This document shows positions 33,120 to 45,316 of a DNA stretch of 64,000 nt, one piece after another. The notes below the pieces were generated by a model that did no database searches, was not told the origin of the DNA, and saw only the letters and a program-made list of their open reading frames with translations. A program made the translations under genes and the position numbers. The first letter of the stretch is position 1. Each line of letters begins with the position of its first letter. The stretch comes from Lumnitzera littorea (lineage: Eukaryota > Streptophyta > Magnoliopsida > Myrtales > Combretaceae), in the NCBI GenBank assembly GCA_024138015.1, contig JAMXBB010000003.1:71970302-72034301 (forward strand), given 5' to 3'.

Positions 33120-33699
33120 TGACATCAAGGGATTAGTCCCTCATTCTGTACACATAAGATATTGCTTGAAGAGGACTATAAACCAGTAGTACAACTATAA
33201 AGACATTTGATTTTGAACATGAAGGAAGTAGTCAAGGTAGAAATAATAAAGCTTCTAGACATATGTTTGATTTGTACTTTTTTGATAGTTCTTAGGTTAG
33301 TCCTTTGTAGGTTATACCAAAGAAGGAAGGAATGACAATAGTACAAACGAGTGGAATGAGCTGATTTTGATGAGAGCAGTTACAAGTTGGTGAGTTTGTA
33401 TTGATTATAGAAAGCTCAATGATGCCATAAGTAAAGATCATTTCCCTTTACCATTTGTCGACTAGATGCTAGAATGTCCATCAGGTCATATGTTTTATTG
33501 AATTGTAGATGGTTTATTTGGTTATTTTTAAATTCCCATTACCCTAGAAGACCAAGAGAAAACTACTTTTACATGTCCTTGTGGTATGATTGTAGATAGG
33601 AGAATGCCTGTTGGTCTTTATAATGCATCCCTAACTTTTTAGCGGTGCACGATGGCAATATGTGATGAATTTATAGAAGATATAATGTAAGTTTTTAAA
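33120..33699 (+). pseudogene. Athila-type reverse transcriptase, truncated before its catalytic motif
   Basis: Pieces match the N-terminal half of Athila RT: LILNMKEVVKVEIIKLLDIC (33208-33260), VCIDYRKLNDAISKDHFPLP (about 33392-33452), a fingers region with DQEKTTFTCPCGMIV, then RRMPVGLYNASLTF and CTMAICDEFIEDIM. Family members continue V-F-M-D-D with the catalytic aspartates; here the sequence reads VF and then enters GA-rich LTR sequence, so the deletion removed the catalytic centre and everything after. Stops and frameshifts occur upstream too. Confidence 0.8.
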
Positions 33700-33700
33700 G

Positions 33701-34504
33701 AGAGAGAGAGCAAAGAGCAAGAAAGAATAGGAATAGAAATACTCCTATAATCATTAAAGTTGTTATCTTTTCCATGATTATAACTTAGAAATAGTGGTAT
33801 CTATATTTGTAAACCATTGAGGTAATAATGTAGTGTACAAGAATTGTTTTATTTTAATGCAATCTTATTATTTTTATTAATTCAATTTTGTGTTTCATTT
33901 GAATTAAGTTGTTATTTTTAGAATCTCGACTTAATTATCTAGTATTATGTATTGAAATCACGAGGTTAATACGTAATTAGATTTACCCCAATTGAAGGAA
34001 TTCACTATAAGTATAGAGATAAGTTATATGTTTCTTTTGGAATTAATTAATATATTCATTATCGTACATATGATTCCTGTTCTTAATGCTATTCTAAGGA
34101 GTGTTATCCTAAGAGCAATTCAAGTAGGATGTAATTAGGAACGAAATCTAATAGAGAAATGATTCCTATTAGATTAACACTTGAATCCTCCGATTAATAA
34201 AAAAAGAGATTCATTAAAATCTCAAAAGATCTTACATGTTACACTCATGGTGATTAGCATCTAAATATCTCAATTTATGTTTGTTTGGTTCTATATTATT
34301 ATTGCATTATTAGTTAATCTTTAATTTAATTTATATTTCTAGTTTTCATCTAATTCCTTATCAATATTGCTATTCAAATAAATTAAGAGTAATTAGAACG
34401 TGTGAGTAAGTGTATAATCCTAGTGGGATCGATAACCCAGGACTCTTGTAGTTCTCATTACTTGATAGGTGTACTTGCCTGGTACTATGGTATATGCTCC
34501 ATCA
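33701..34504 (+). repeat. Athila-type 3' LTR, missing its first ~600 bp
   Basis: It aligns with 29920-30697, starting within the GA tract (GAAAGAATAGGAATAGAAAT...), and ends at GGTATATGCTCCATCA, the same end as the LTR at 55328-56753. It has no TATA region because the deletion removed it. Confidence 0.75.
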
Positions 34505-37035
34505 TCAGCCTATCGGTGACTATGTAAAGCATGGTTTTACGTCCACCATTGTCTAGGTTGGGAAGTATTTAGGTATGTTAAGAGCTAGGCATCTACATCC
34601 AATATGAGTTCTTCTAGCTGTATAAGCACCCTTAGTAGTAGACACGGCTTGACCTTAAGCAAAGGGCAGCACTCTCTAGAGTTGATTAGTTCCCAAAGGT
34701 AAGGGTAAGAACATGTCGTACAAATACGTTGTGCGATAAACAATCACAATATATAATAACAATATGGATTTGTTTATGCCTAATCTCTTCCTTTATTATG
34801 TGGTGCTAACGCCCTTTAACTTATGCAATAGAATGTAATCCATGTTTAGTTTAATTAAAGTTCAAATATTTGTTAATTCAGATTTATGGGGTGACCAAGG
34901 AAATATATTTTAGACACTCCAATACCTTGAGTTCTAATTTAGCAAGCAAGAGAATTTGAAATATCTTAGGGTATTTTGCAATCAAGAGTCAACTAAGGCA
35001 AGCACATACAAGTTCATATATGGCCCAACATGCAACAAGTTCAATTATTAGATATAATTAGTTAGTGAATTAACTACAAGCGCATAATAGGGTAAAATAG
35101 GAAGTAGTATACTCACTTAGCCATGAAGCATAGTAATCCCAATAGTCCTTAGTTGTCTCAAACTTGGTATCCCAAATCACTTGAGTAAGGTAATTAAAGT
35201 AAATAAGACTTATCTTAAACTTGATCTATTTGCTAGCCTCATTAAAATTCCTTATTTTTGCTTATCTTGTATTTTGGTGATAACTTTCTCGTTTTAAGTT
35301 AGAATTAATTAATCATGTAATTAGCAAATTGAACTAGAATTTATAGCTAGTTTTCCGAGGTAAATGGGGTAGTTAAAGAGAGTTTTTAAGGGGATTTTAA
35401 CTATTTCTCTACACAACTTATTGTAACATGCTAAAACTACTACTATGATGCATTTTAAGCCATGTATTCCTAAGATGAACATGAAAATAAAAAATATGAT
35501 GTAGATGGGACTATTCATACTTTGACCCTAGCTTTAACAAACTAGCTAAGTCCATGAATGAAGGTGTGATTTTATGGCTCTAGAGTGTCATCTACATGGT
35601 TATAATATGTTTAGCTAGTATTTGTAATCCTAAACTCTCAAGATATCATAGGTATAACTAGTGTAAATAGGAAAATTAAGTTGGGTGAGTTTTACCTTAG
35701 ATTGATTTGTACGAGTTCTAATTTTTCGACTCAAAAACAAAGTCGAAACATGCTCCTTTAGAAGCAAGTGTTTGTTAGCAAGAAACTAGGGGATGTGATG
35801 GTTAAAATGATGGTGGTTGTTTGTGATTTGGGGGTCTATGGTGGTGGTATAAGCTCTAGGAGCTGATGTGTATAGTAGGATTTAAGAGTAATTCCTACTT
35901 TGCCTTCCTTCTTCCTTTGATTTTTATTTGGGTTTTTATAAAGGGTTTCCTAGAGATTTCTAAGAATAAAGAATGTGGTTAAATGAGTGTTTTAGTAAGG
36001 TGAAATGGCAAATCATAAAGGTAGGATAAGGGGGACAAGTCCTCTCTTCTTTTGGTTACTAAGTATTATGTTTAAGTTGAGACAGATTAGGATTTTTGGA
36101 TGACATATGAGACTAGTGATTTAGGGTTTCCAAGCGATTGGAGATAATTTGGGGATGTACTTAAGGTTTATTAGTTGAATTAGGGTTTTGGACTTTTGAT
36201 TAGGTTTTTGTTAGTCTATTGATGTTTTCTAATCATTTTAAGGTTTCTTGCTTGTTAAGGCTTATGCATGCGATTAAGGTTTTAGGGTTTTACTCTCTTT
36301 AGGGTTTTTCGACTCATTATTTAAGGTTCATTCATTTTATTTCAAGGTTTATCATTATATCTTGAGTAATATAGAGATTACCCATTGACTCCTATATCCA
36401 ACTTTGAGTTTAGATTTGAAAGTTCATAAGGTTCACATTATCTCCCCAAGTATAATGTTGACATTATTAAGGAGATATTTTCATATAATTACTTTGCTTT
36501 CAAATTTTTAATCACTCTTGACTTATAGTTAATTATGATGTAAAACTTGATTAGTAGACTAAGGTATAATCAAGTTTTGGTTCACTTGACATTAATTAGG
36601 TGTAGTTTTGGGCTTAATGTGCCAAATCAAATTAGTTAAGGTCGTTAGGTCATCTTATATAATTAGTTTGAGGAATTAGGACCAAATATTGTTGTTCGAG
36701 TACGTTTTAGAGGGTAGATTAGTGTTTTAGGGTAGTTAAGCGATTAGTCTTCGATTAGTGAATAGTTTTACTATTTAACTAAAGTATAATAATTAGATTA
36801 AGGTTTTTGACACTAGATTAGGGTTTTATAATCATTTCAAGAGTTCATACGTATTAGGGCTCTAATTAAGATTTTAGGGTTTAAAGTTTCATTTAAGTTT
36901 TATAGTATTCGTTTTAGGGTTTTTGAGCATAGTCTCTCATGTTCAGAGTTAGTTATCTTACCAACACTAAGAGTATTTTTCATGAAATCTTATTAACTTC
37001 CAGCTACTTATATATGTAGGATTTATATCCTATGC

Positions 37036-37349
37036 CCCTTACAATAAGTTTCATCTTCGAATTTTGATGATAGCAATCTCTTATCCCAATACTCTTATTA
37101 TATCCTTCACTTGCATACATCAAAACTTAATTCTTAGTTCCACATTGAAAATTCTCATGTATATATATATATATATATATAAAATACATCCATTAGACTT
37201 CTATAATGCATAATACACAATCTTGGTTACCATTACTACTTTACAATCATCATGATAAGTTCATGCAACCTTTTAGGAAATACATTGCCTTCATATAATA
37301 ATTATACTAATTATCTAGATTCCTTTAAGAGTTGCTTAGTTTCTTCAGA
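37036..37349. other. Non-coding interval with AT microsatellite
   Basis: It lies between the R LTR start and the gag remnant. In minus-strand sense it would be the internal 3' end, shortened. It holds an AT run at 37159-37180 and no gene. Confidence 0.4.
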
Positions 37350-38150
37350 GGCTCTTACCTTTTGTAACACTTAGAGATGTAATGACTGCACTTCCTACAA
37401 TTATGGCACACTATTGCATCACTCCTTTTAAAACACATTTTCACCTTATGTTTAGCTCTACCGCAGTAAGAACACTTGCCCTTTAATTGTAGGCAATCTT
37501 TTGGGCAAAGTTTGTGGCCACATTTCCAACAACTTACTTGGAATAGTTTCTTTGATGTTGACTTACGTACTATTGACCCTAATTACTCAATTGATCCTTT
37601 TCCTTTGTAGTTTGGGTTATATTCCTTTTGAAATTCTCTTTTAAGATCACTCCAAGTGATGGGTTAAGGCAAGGATCCTTTCTTAGAATTCCACCACACT
37701 TTGGCACCATGCTGTAACATAAAGGTGCTATAGGTCAACCTCAAGCCTTTAGGGATCTCATAACCCTCAAATGATAGCTTAACCTAGGCTAGCTAGTTTT
37801 CTACCACAAACAGATCATTTCTCTTTCTTATGAAGAAGTTATTTGCTTAGACAAAGTTGGGAAACTTCTTCCTTAATGGTTCTAGTTCCTTTGGTATATC
37901 CTTCATATGGTCTAAGCCATCTTGGTTTCTTGGTATCACGTAGTAACCTTGTTCATTCGTACTACTCATGATCCTATCAAGACATTTTTTCTTTATGTTA
38001 ATGTCATCTAATAATTAATTTAGCCAAATCATCCAATATCACATTAGGTATACCTACTTTATTAAGTGTGTCATCCTTCAATTAAATCTGATTCCATTCA
38101 TTTACATATGTTATGCCCACTTTTCCAATAGTAGCTTTACACATTTCCAC
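37350..38150 (-). pseudogene. Gypsy gag remnant with three zinc-knuckle-like motifs
   Basis: Minus-strand reading: DRIMSSTNEQGYYVIPRNQD, LEPLRKKFPNFV, then the gag core SFEGYEIPKGLRLTYSTFML, QHGAKVWWNSKKGS and ITWSDLKREFQKEYNPNY. The C-terminal end (37552-37360) has three Cys-rich units: CWKCGHKLCPKDC (degenerate), CSYCGRAKHKVKMC (perfect C-X2-C-X4-H-X4-C) and CHNCRKCSHYISKC (perfect). It resembles gag of long-LTR chromoviruses, some of which have multiple knuckles. Protease and pol are absent: R-LTR sequence follows within about 300 bp. In-frame stops occur in the core. It probably belongs to the element whose LTRs are 42290-44624 and 28653-37035. Confidence 0.75.
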
Positions 38151-38336
38151 TTATAGTTAGGTAACTTTAGGGGTAAGTTATCTCTTGAATCATCTTAAGA
38201 TTTCATGCCATTGCTTGCTAATTCTCTATGGCTCTTCTATTGTCCTCTTTCTTGTTAGGTTTAAGGCTTATAGTGTTAGGTAGATGTTTTGGGTATTTAG
38301 TGTCCTTTATGAAGGTGATACTGTAAGCCTAACAAA

Positions 38337-41300
38337 ATTTCGATAACCCAAAAGGGGAATCGAGTGAAGGAGTCCTTGGATAGTCCCTAGAACCATCCAA
38401 ACATAATAATAAAGCCTAGATATAAGAATCAAACCCTAACTCTTCAACTAAAAACCTTAATTGAAATAGGCCCTAAAAATTTAGCTGAACGAGCATGAAA
38501 CCTAATGCTTAAAAAATGCTGGAATGATATTGAAACCCTAAAATGATCATTTGACCCTAGTTAAGTGATCAAATGGCTTAATACTACAAATAACTACTAA
38601 TAGTAAGGTTGAATCGATGAATATAAGTGATCGATAGCACTAAATGTTTGAAACCCTAACTTTTTAGCTTACATGCTGATCAAATTACTCTAAACAAACA
38701 CCAAACCCTAAGAAAATCCTAAGTATACGTGTAGAGCATTTAGATTAGCTAAAGTATAGCATCAAAGTTCAACAAAACCCTAAACGTATCCTAAGTGCAC
38801 TTAATTAGCCCAATCATGCTTAATTACCATCAATTATCCTAATAAAACCCTAATCCATAACCAACCCAATTACATTTTAATTAGCTACAAGTTAAACATG
38901 ATTAAGGACCAAAAGACAAACCTTTAATCACCTTAAAATATCTTGTACCCTAAGGGGACAAGATCTTACTCAATTTAGCAAAAAAACACAATAGTATATG
39001 GTCCCCATTTTAAGCTTTGTCCTTGTTTTCCTAAATCACCCAAAATTTGTCCCCCCACTCTTCCCCTACCTCACGATTGGCCACTCTTCTTCCTTCCTTC
39101 ATTTTGTTTTCTCAAACCCTAAACACTCTCATACCTTCTCAAAAATTCAAATACATAAACTTCCATTCTTCTTCCCCTTACGGCAACACCATTTACCTTA
39201 CCACCAATCACCGTAACACCACCACCACTACTCCAAATCACTCACCACTAAGCTTTATGCCTCACACACACCCTCCCTTAGTTCCTTGACATGTATACAC
39301 CCCCACACAAGCTCACAGTACACTCATCTCAAAGAGGACCTTGCATTCCTTGCTCCGGTAAGTACTTAAGCCAGGTTTTCCTTAGTTTTCTTATAGAATA
39401 ATGTTAGAAACTAATGTTTTTCTTTATTGATCAAGAAGGGAAAAAAAAGGTTAGTAAAAGAAAAACAACTTTTGGTAGAAGATATAACACAAATAGATTA
39501 AGTAGTGTAGAGTAGTGTCAGTTTTAGTAGTAAATCATCAAGTAGGTTAATAGAATCCCCATTTCCCATGCATGCTGTCCCTTATACGTTCCCTCACAAT
39601 GTTCCCACACACTTTTATGTAGTGATTATGGTTTTAGATTAGTAGAAACATAGGTCACTAAAGTAGAAAGACCATAAAAATCAAGTGTTGCATGGAAATG
39701 GAAGATTTGACCCTAAGAGCACTTCATGGTCGCTACTTTTATGAACCTACTAGATCTGGAATTTATTGTTTATTAGTTTAAGGATGATTTAGAACTTAAT
39801 TAATCAAGTTAAGTAAGCTAAAGTATGGTTAAGGCCTTAAACTGGCTTAGTTAGTGATTATAGGTTTAAGAATGGTGTTAATAACTCCTAAGACCTTAAT
39901 GTCCAGATCTGTAAATATATTAAAAGTGGGCTAAACTTAAGTCCCATGTTGGGCTTAAGCTTAAAAGGATAAGTAGGCTTGAGCCCAAGGCACTAAATAG
40001 TGATTTAGACACATAAAACCCAAAAGAATCAACTTTAGAGCTCATGTAGTTGAGTGACTAGATCTGAACCTTAGGTTAGAAGGCTTATAATAATTTAATT
40101 AAAAGGCCCATCCAAGACACTCACCATAGGCCTCTTAGTGATTTAGAGCCCTAAACTTAGTAAAAAGGCCCATTTAAACCCATAAGAGTATTACCAAGGC
40201 CTACTTTAAAATTTTAAGGTATTAGGTAGAAAAAGCCCATTTAAAATACTTAAAAGAAGGCCTAAATTATTAAGTGTAAAGCCCAATGTCAAAAACCAAG
40301 CCCAAGGCCCAAATCCTAAAGTGACCTAACTCTCCATTTGGGCCTACGACCTTATAGGGCCCAAACCGAAAACTTGTTGACTTAGAAACTTAAAAACAAC
40401 TTTACCAATTGAAAGGACATTTGAAAACAATGAAAACGACTATAAGATTATCACAAATGGAGTTAAAATGAGAAAAATATGTTTGAATTACAAAAACAAC
40501 TAACTTAAGGTTAGTGAGTAGTAAGCCTAGTTAACTAATGTAAATAGAATACTCATAGAACTTAATTATCTTCTTCAAGTGATGAGGATATTGACTTAGA
40601 CATGGTAGAGGACTATTGAGCCTGTTAAGTATTATGGTCAAGTGACTATATCACCCCCTTTACTTTGCTTGTTCCGTACTTATAGTTAGCGAATTATTTC
40701 ATTATATCAGATAACTAAATTTATTGCATGATTGGGGTATACAAGATATTGTATGTGCTTGTTATGATCGATCTTACTTACAAAATATCTTAAGTTAATA
40801 TAAACCTATATGCTTATTACATTAGCGCTTAGGATCTTGGAGTGTCTAAATATAATTGATTGGTCACCCATGAATTGAAACTAATAAATATTAGACCCTT
40901 AATTAAATTGGAAATACGTTGCATCTTATAAAATGATATTAAGGGCATTAGCATCACGCAGTAGAACAGGGGACCATACTTAGTTGAATCCACATTGTAT
41001 TATGTACATTGAAATTGTTATTGTACAATGTACTTTATACGACATGTACTTACCTTGACCTTTAGAAACTACTCGGCTCCGAGGGGTGTCACCTTCTACT
41101 TGAGGCCATGCCATGTCTACTGCTAAGGGTGATATTGTTGATAAGAGACTTCGAATTAGATGTGGATGCTTAGATCTTGATGTGCCAAAATACTTATTAA
41201 CCCGAGCAACATTATGTGTTAAAACCGTATTAGATGTAGTTATTGACAACTGTATATATTGTTGCATTGCATATGTTTGACCATGCATTTATATACTTAA

Positions 41301-41830
41301 TTAATAACTTGTTTGATTTTTCTTGTTAGTAAAGTAGGAAGGTAACTTACTAAGCAGTTGAGCTTACCCCTTTATAGTTTGTTATTGCAATAAGATCCTT
41401 GGTTGGAACTAGGTTGCAGGATGCCCAAGGTCAATTGTACTAACTTTGGGTTGTTTAGCGTAAAGAAGTTGAGAGCACAAGTGAACAATTCATTTATATT
41501 TGGACTCTCTCTATATTTTTTAATTATTAAGTATCTTTAGTTTGTTAAGTAGCTTAGACTACTACTGTTATCTTACTTTAGTATTGTATGACTGTCTTAG
41601 GAAAAAAAACCTTATATTCCCTCTTATCTATGCTATGTTAGTAGTAATTGGGTAATAGGACTTTAATTTATGTGCTTTGCTATTACTTAATGCTAGTTAC
41701 TAGGAGAAGGTTGTAGTTGTGAAATGCCTCATGTAGTATGCCGAAGGCTCTTGATTAAGGATGGTGCTGGATCTTAGATCTTTACGTATAACATTGGTAG
41801 TACTGCTACAACTCAACCCCCCTTCAAGTT
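38337..41830 (+). mobile_element. R-family LTR-like copy in inverted orientation
   Basis: This 3.5-kb segment matches other R copies only as reverse complement: CTTACCTTGACCTTTAGAAA / ATGTCTACTGCTAAGGGTG (41050-41133) against 34700-34610, and AACTTACTAAGCAGTTGAGC (41353-41372) against R copies at about 42900 and 50020. Its first part carries AAACCCTAA motifs on the plus strand, and the pyrimidine-rich, Pro/Ser-coding stretch at 39000-39370 matches the leader at 35830-36080 in reverse. It separates a gag remnant from its expected LTR. Exact ends and any target duplication were not found. No gene is present. Confidence 0.5.
38431..39122 (+). repeat. Cluster of AAACCCTAA (telobox-like) motifs
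   Basis: AAACCCTAA occurs at 38431, 38533, 38651, 38703, 38776, 38846 and 39114, always on the plus strand. The R copy at 28653-37035 has the same motif as TTAGGGTTT on the plus strand (36100-36920). They are separate units in LTR promoter-proximal sequence and not a telomere array. In plants this motif can be a binding site for telobox proteins; a role here is inference. Confidence 0.6.
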
Positions 41831-42273
41831 GTGATATATATAATGATTAACTATACATTTCAATTATAATACGCATGGGTAGAATTTTCTTTTAGTGTCT
41901 ACTTCCCTTTTGACATTTTACTTCCATCTTTCTCTTAAGCAAGTTTAGCTCTAAGACTCAGTTGTGCGTACTATGGGTTTTGGTCTTTATTACAATTTCT
42001 TTAGCACGTTTCATTGATACACGTTGTCTTGTTACCATCTTTGACATTATTATTAGTGTTACTTCTAGATTTTACATTGTCTTAGTAGGTTCATGAGACT
42101 CATTTGGAAGAGTATTCTTGTAACAAGTATGAAAGATCCTAGGGTGGTAAATAGAAGTAGATAGACAAGTACAACCTTAGAGTCTAAGAATTTTATTTAT
42201 TACTCTATTCCTTTACCTAGGTTCTAACCCATCTCATTGTTTGATAGGCTAGTCCCATCTTTAACAACCTAGA

Positions 42274-42285
42274 GCTTTGATACCA
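42274..42285 (-). other. R-family primer binding site (iMet type)
   Basis: The minus strand reads TGGTATCAAAGC, one mismatch from the plant iMet-tRNA complement, followed by TCTAGG. It sits a few bases past the LTR end, so the LTR at 42290-44624 acts as a 5' LTR for minus-strand sequence to its left. Confidence 0.75.
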
Positions 42286-42289
42286 CTTC

Positions 42290-44624
42290 TTTAGTACCCT
42301 AAAAGAGGGGTTAGTAGTTTTACCTAAAATCTTCATTTCACATGTGCACCCATAATATAAAGACCACCTTGTTAGTCAGAGGTATAAGACTCTAGCTTGT
42401 AAGTTTTTAATCATTCTTAGTCCTTTTACATACATCTACTTATATATATATATATGTATGTATGTAGCTCAAAGTGATCCAAAAATCCATTATTTACTAG
42501 AATCACCTATCAAATAATAAGAAAGGATATCTAAATTCCAATAATCATAAAGCCACTAGTCACTTTAAAAGTTTAGTTCGACTATCTTACCGATTTTTCT
42601 AAGCTTTTCATTCTACTTTCTAAGCCTGGTAAAGTACTTAGCACTCAAATCCTAGCTTAGCTCTAGTCCTGCAAAACTTGCGAAAGAAACTATTAGGGGG
42701 TAAGCTACATTTCGCTTAATGAGTAACCTTCCTATCTTACTAACAAATAATTATATGTAAGTTAATTAAACAAGCATATGAATTCATGTACAAGTATATG
42801 AATGCAAACATCGTACACAACTTGCAGTGACTATGTAAAGCATGGTTTTACACCTACTGTGCAAAAAAAGTATAAGAGAATGGGCAACAACTTGCTTAGT
42901 AAGTTTAATGGAAATAGAATTGTGCATTTAGTATATCACAAAAAAGGTTTTCAATCAAGTTAGTTAGAAGAAATGCATGTACAAGTAAAATTCCATTGAA
43001 TGACGTTGTCTAATTCATCATGAGATTAGAGAAATCACACCCGCCCTAATCTGGGTTAAGGAGCTTGACGTCGTGTACTCGCAAATTAGAACCAAACTAG
43101 GGCTTTTGCAATGAAGAACACCTTCCTCTGTGATTACCTTTAAACTATGGCCCTCCTCTCTTATCACTTAGTTAAACTAAGGTGGGAAAATGACTATTTC
43201 AACTATTCTCATTGAAGGGAGTCTGTGTTTTGGCTTGAGAATCCTAGCCGTTACTCATAGTGGGTTGTAATGCATGTTAGGTTGGATTTTAAGCTGAGTT
43301 TAAGTTAGTTTAAACTTAGGGTGAACAACTAAGCTTAAATAATTCAAGCATGATAATATTTATAGAACAACTATAACATATAGCTCATCTCCCATCACAG
43401 CAAATCGATCTCAAACACAAGAGCTATGTACGTGTAAATAGCTTACTACAACACAAGCAAATACATACTAAAATCTCTAGATATCCTAAAATAATACCTT
43501 AAAATGTTGTGAAGCATCGATCTTACTTTGCTAGCTTCCTAGCCAATCGTTCCTAGAAGCCTTCAGTAAGATTACGGGTTTTGCCTATTTGATACAAAAT
43601 AAAGTGAAAATTAAAATATAGTACTTAAATGAGTCCTACTTAGTATATTAGACTTACCTTCTCTGATTTAACCTAATGTAGTCATAGATATTCATTATAT
43701 AAAATCATTTTAATTTAACTTTATATTTAATATTTATATAACATCACTTTTTAGTATTATCTAACAAGTTTCTATCATTTCAAAGAACTTTTTCTTTAGA
43801 AATTTGTACTTCTTACTAACAATTGTATACATATATATGCTCAAATTTTACAAAAGCAATAATGTTAGATTTATAAAAATATAAAGTTCAATTTTTTTAA
43901 TGGTTTTGATGAAGGATTGTTACTAGACATCCAATCATTTTTAGAATTAGTACTAATAATATACAAGTCTAACAGCTATCATTATTCTAAATTTAAAATT
44001 TGAAAAAGAAGAAATTTATGAAATTGTATTGATAAAATAGTCTATCTAAGAATATATATTAATTATTTGGGATTTATTCATTTTCATCTTATATTTAATT
44101 ATATTTATTAATATTAATTATTAAGATCCTATGGTTGATTATAAAAAATTTATAATAAGCTATATTTAAAATTACAAAACTCTACATTATAACGATTAAA
44201 TCTGATAAACGTAATATTATAAGAAAATTGCATATAAATGAGCTTAATTTGAAATATTAAAGCTTTATAGTTCTTTCTTTTAATTTTTATTACCTAGTCA
44301 TAAAGGTTTAACTTAACTCTAATAGTGTTATAAATCATAATTTTTAGAGTGTGTCTCAAGCACTAAACTTTTAAATTAATTCATTATTAATTTATATAAT
44401 TGCATATCTAAATCTAGGTGTAATTCCAACCTTTCAATACCTATATGTGATTTTATTAATTTATGGGTATGTATGAATATAAGTTACATTTACATATTAT
44501 CTTGTGTCACTAATAAAGTTAGTATAGACCATATTATACCTTAGACTTAAGTTATAAATACATATTTTTCTATAAAGGATATAAACTATTGAAAGTTAGT
44601 AGGTCGAGGTTGTAGGGTATTGCA
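42290..44624 (-). mobile_element. R-family LTR with primer site downstream and purine tract upstream
   Basis: In minus-strand sense it starts TGCAATACCCTACAACC at 44624, right after the purine-rich tract at 44625-44640, and ends near 42290 at AGGGTACTA, followed by the primer site at 42274-42285. Starts of the form TGYAATACCC and ends of the form GGG...TA are characteristic of Tekay/Del-like LTRs. 42870-43560 and 43600-44620 align with 49990-50700 and 50730-52440 of the other full copy, which has about 750 bp more in the middle. The LTR is non-coding. Confidence 0.7.
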
Positions 44625-44640
44625 TTCTTCCCCCCTTCAA
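44625..44640 (-). other. R-family polypurine tract
   Basis: The minus strand reads TTGAAGGGGGGAAGAA immediately before the LTR start at 44624. It marks the same LTR as a 3' LTR for minus-strand sequence to its right. Confidence 0.7.
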
Positions 44641-45304
44641 AAAGTTTCATCCTTGAAACTTCCTTATGGTGGTCCAAATATGGTGTCTATTGTCTAATAA
44701 TAAAACTACCTTGATGTTATTTAAACCATTCCTAATTTATTAAATTTCATTTCAAAGCTTCATATTCTTAACCTTTATCTAATAATTCATTTCTAAATAT
44801 GAACGATGTGTTTTTATTTTTGGTAAGCATATAATGTTGTGATCAATCTAAGATATGATAGTGGTAACAAAGTTAGATTTGCAATGCCAATGGTGTGGTG
44901 AAAACATGTTGGCTAAGTCTCTATTTGGCCATTAGTGTCTATTTTGTAATTATAGGAAAGTTTGTTTATAAAGTCTCTAATGCTACTTAAGTTTTTAATA
45001 TTTAACTAAATCCATGTAAATTCTTCATTTAAAAAGTGAATATTTATCTATATACTCATTTACACATTTTATTGGTTGAAATATGCATCTTTATTTAGTA
45101 ACTATTGATTACATAGCTTCATAAAATATTTTAAGTCAATATTTTTCAAATTAGTCATAGGTTTAGAAAATATCCTATTGTGGTAAATATAAATATATAA
45201 ACAATTTAGGATTTAGTTCTTTTATTAACTACTTTTTGCTAATCTTCCCAGGTTCTATTGCATCTCACTATTTGGTAAGTTTATCCTATCTTTGATAACC
45301 TAAA

Positions 45305-45316
45305 GCTTGGATACCA
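45305..45316 (-). other. Second R-family primer binding site
   Basis: The minus strand reads TGGTATCCAAGC, followed by TTTAGG and about 80 bases similar to the leader after the primer site at 42274-42285 (both have GATAGGATAA / GATGGGACTA then ATGAGATG and AGAACCT). It lies only about 660 bp from the purine tract at 44625, so the internal region between them is very short. Confidence 0.65.

Larger units (their letters stand above)
29297..34504 (+). mobile_element. Athila-type Ty3/Gypsy retrotransposon with internal deletion
   Basis: 5' LTR 29297-30697, decayed primer region 30705-30720, gag, protease, 5' part of RT, then an abrupt join at about 33700 to the inner part of the 3' LTR (to 34504). 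The join falls in a short (GA)n run: integrase, RNase H, the RT catalytic motif, any env-like gene and the first 600 bp of the 3' LTR are missing. The uninterrupted sister copy (about 42812-42830) marks the insertion point in the R LTR; the flanks ACAAC and TCAGC match poorly as a target duplication. LTR pairs differ at many sites, so it is old. Confidence 0.8.
28653..37035 (-). mobile_element. R-family long LTR, interrupted by an Athila element
   Basis: The pieces 28653-29296 and 34505-37035 form one LTR. The outer end (plus-strand TGTAATGCCCCTAAA at 28653, that is ...GGGGCATTACA in LTR sense) is typical of Tekay/Del-like LTR ends. 28653-29290 aligns with 42290-42812, and GTGACTATGTAAAGCATGG after the insertion (34511) aligns with 42829, so the two parts were once adjacent. 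35210-36260 aligns with 56790-58140. The start near 37035 lies next to a degenerate purine tract in minus-strand sense. It contains several AAACCCTA motifs on its sense strand. No coding sequence belongs to it. Confidence 0.6.

Noticed and set aside
38431..39122. Interstitial telomere array
   Set aside because: Motifs are single units 50-270 bp apart, not tandem TTTAGGG repeats.
38998..39289. Ser/Pro/His-rich open frames
   Set aside because: They come from a pyrimidine-rich leader of an R LTR copy; two frames are open at once because of composition.
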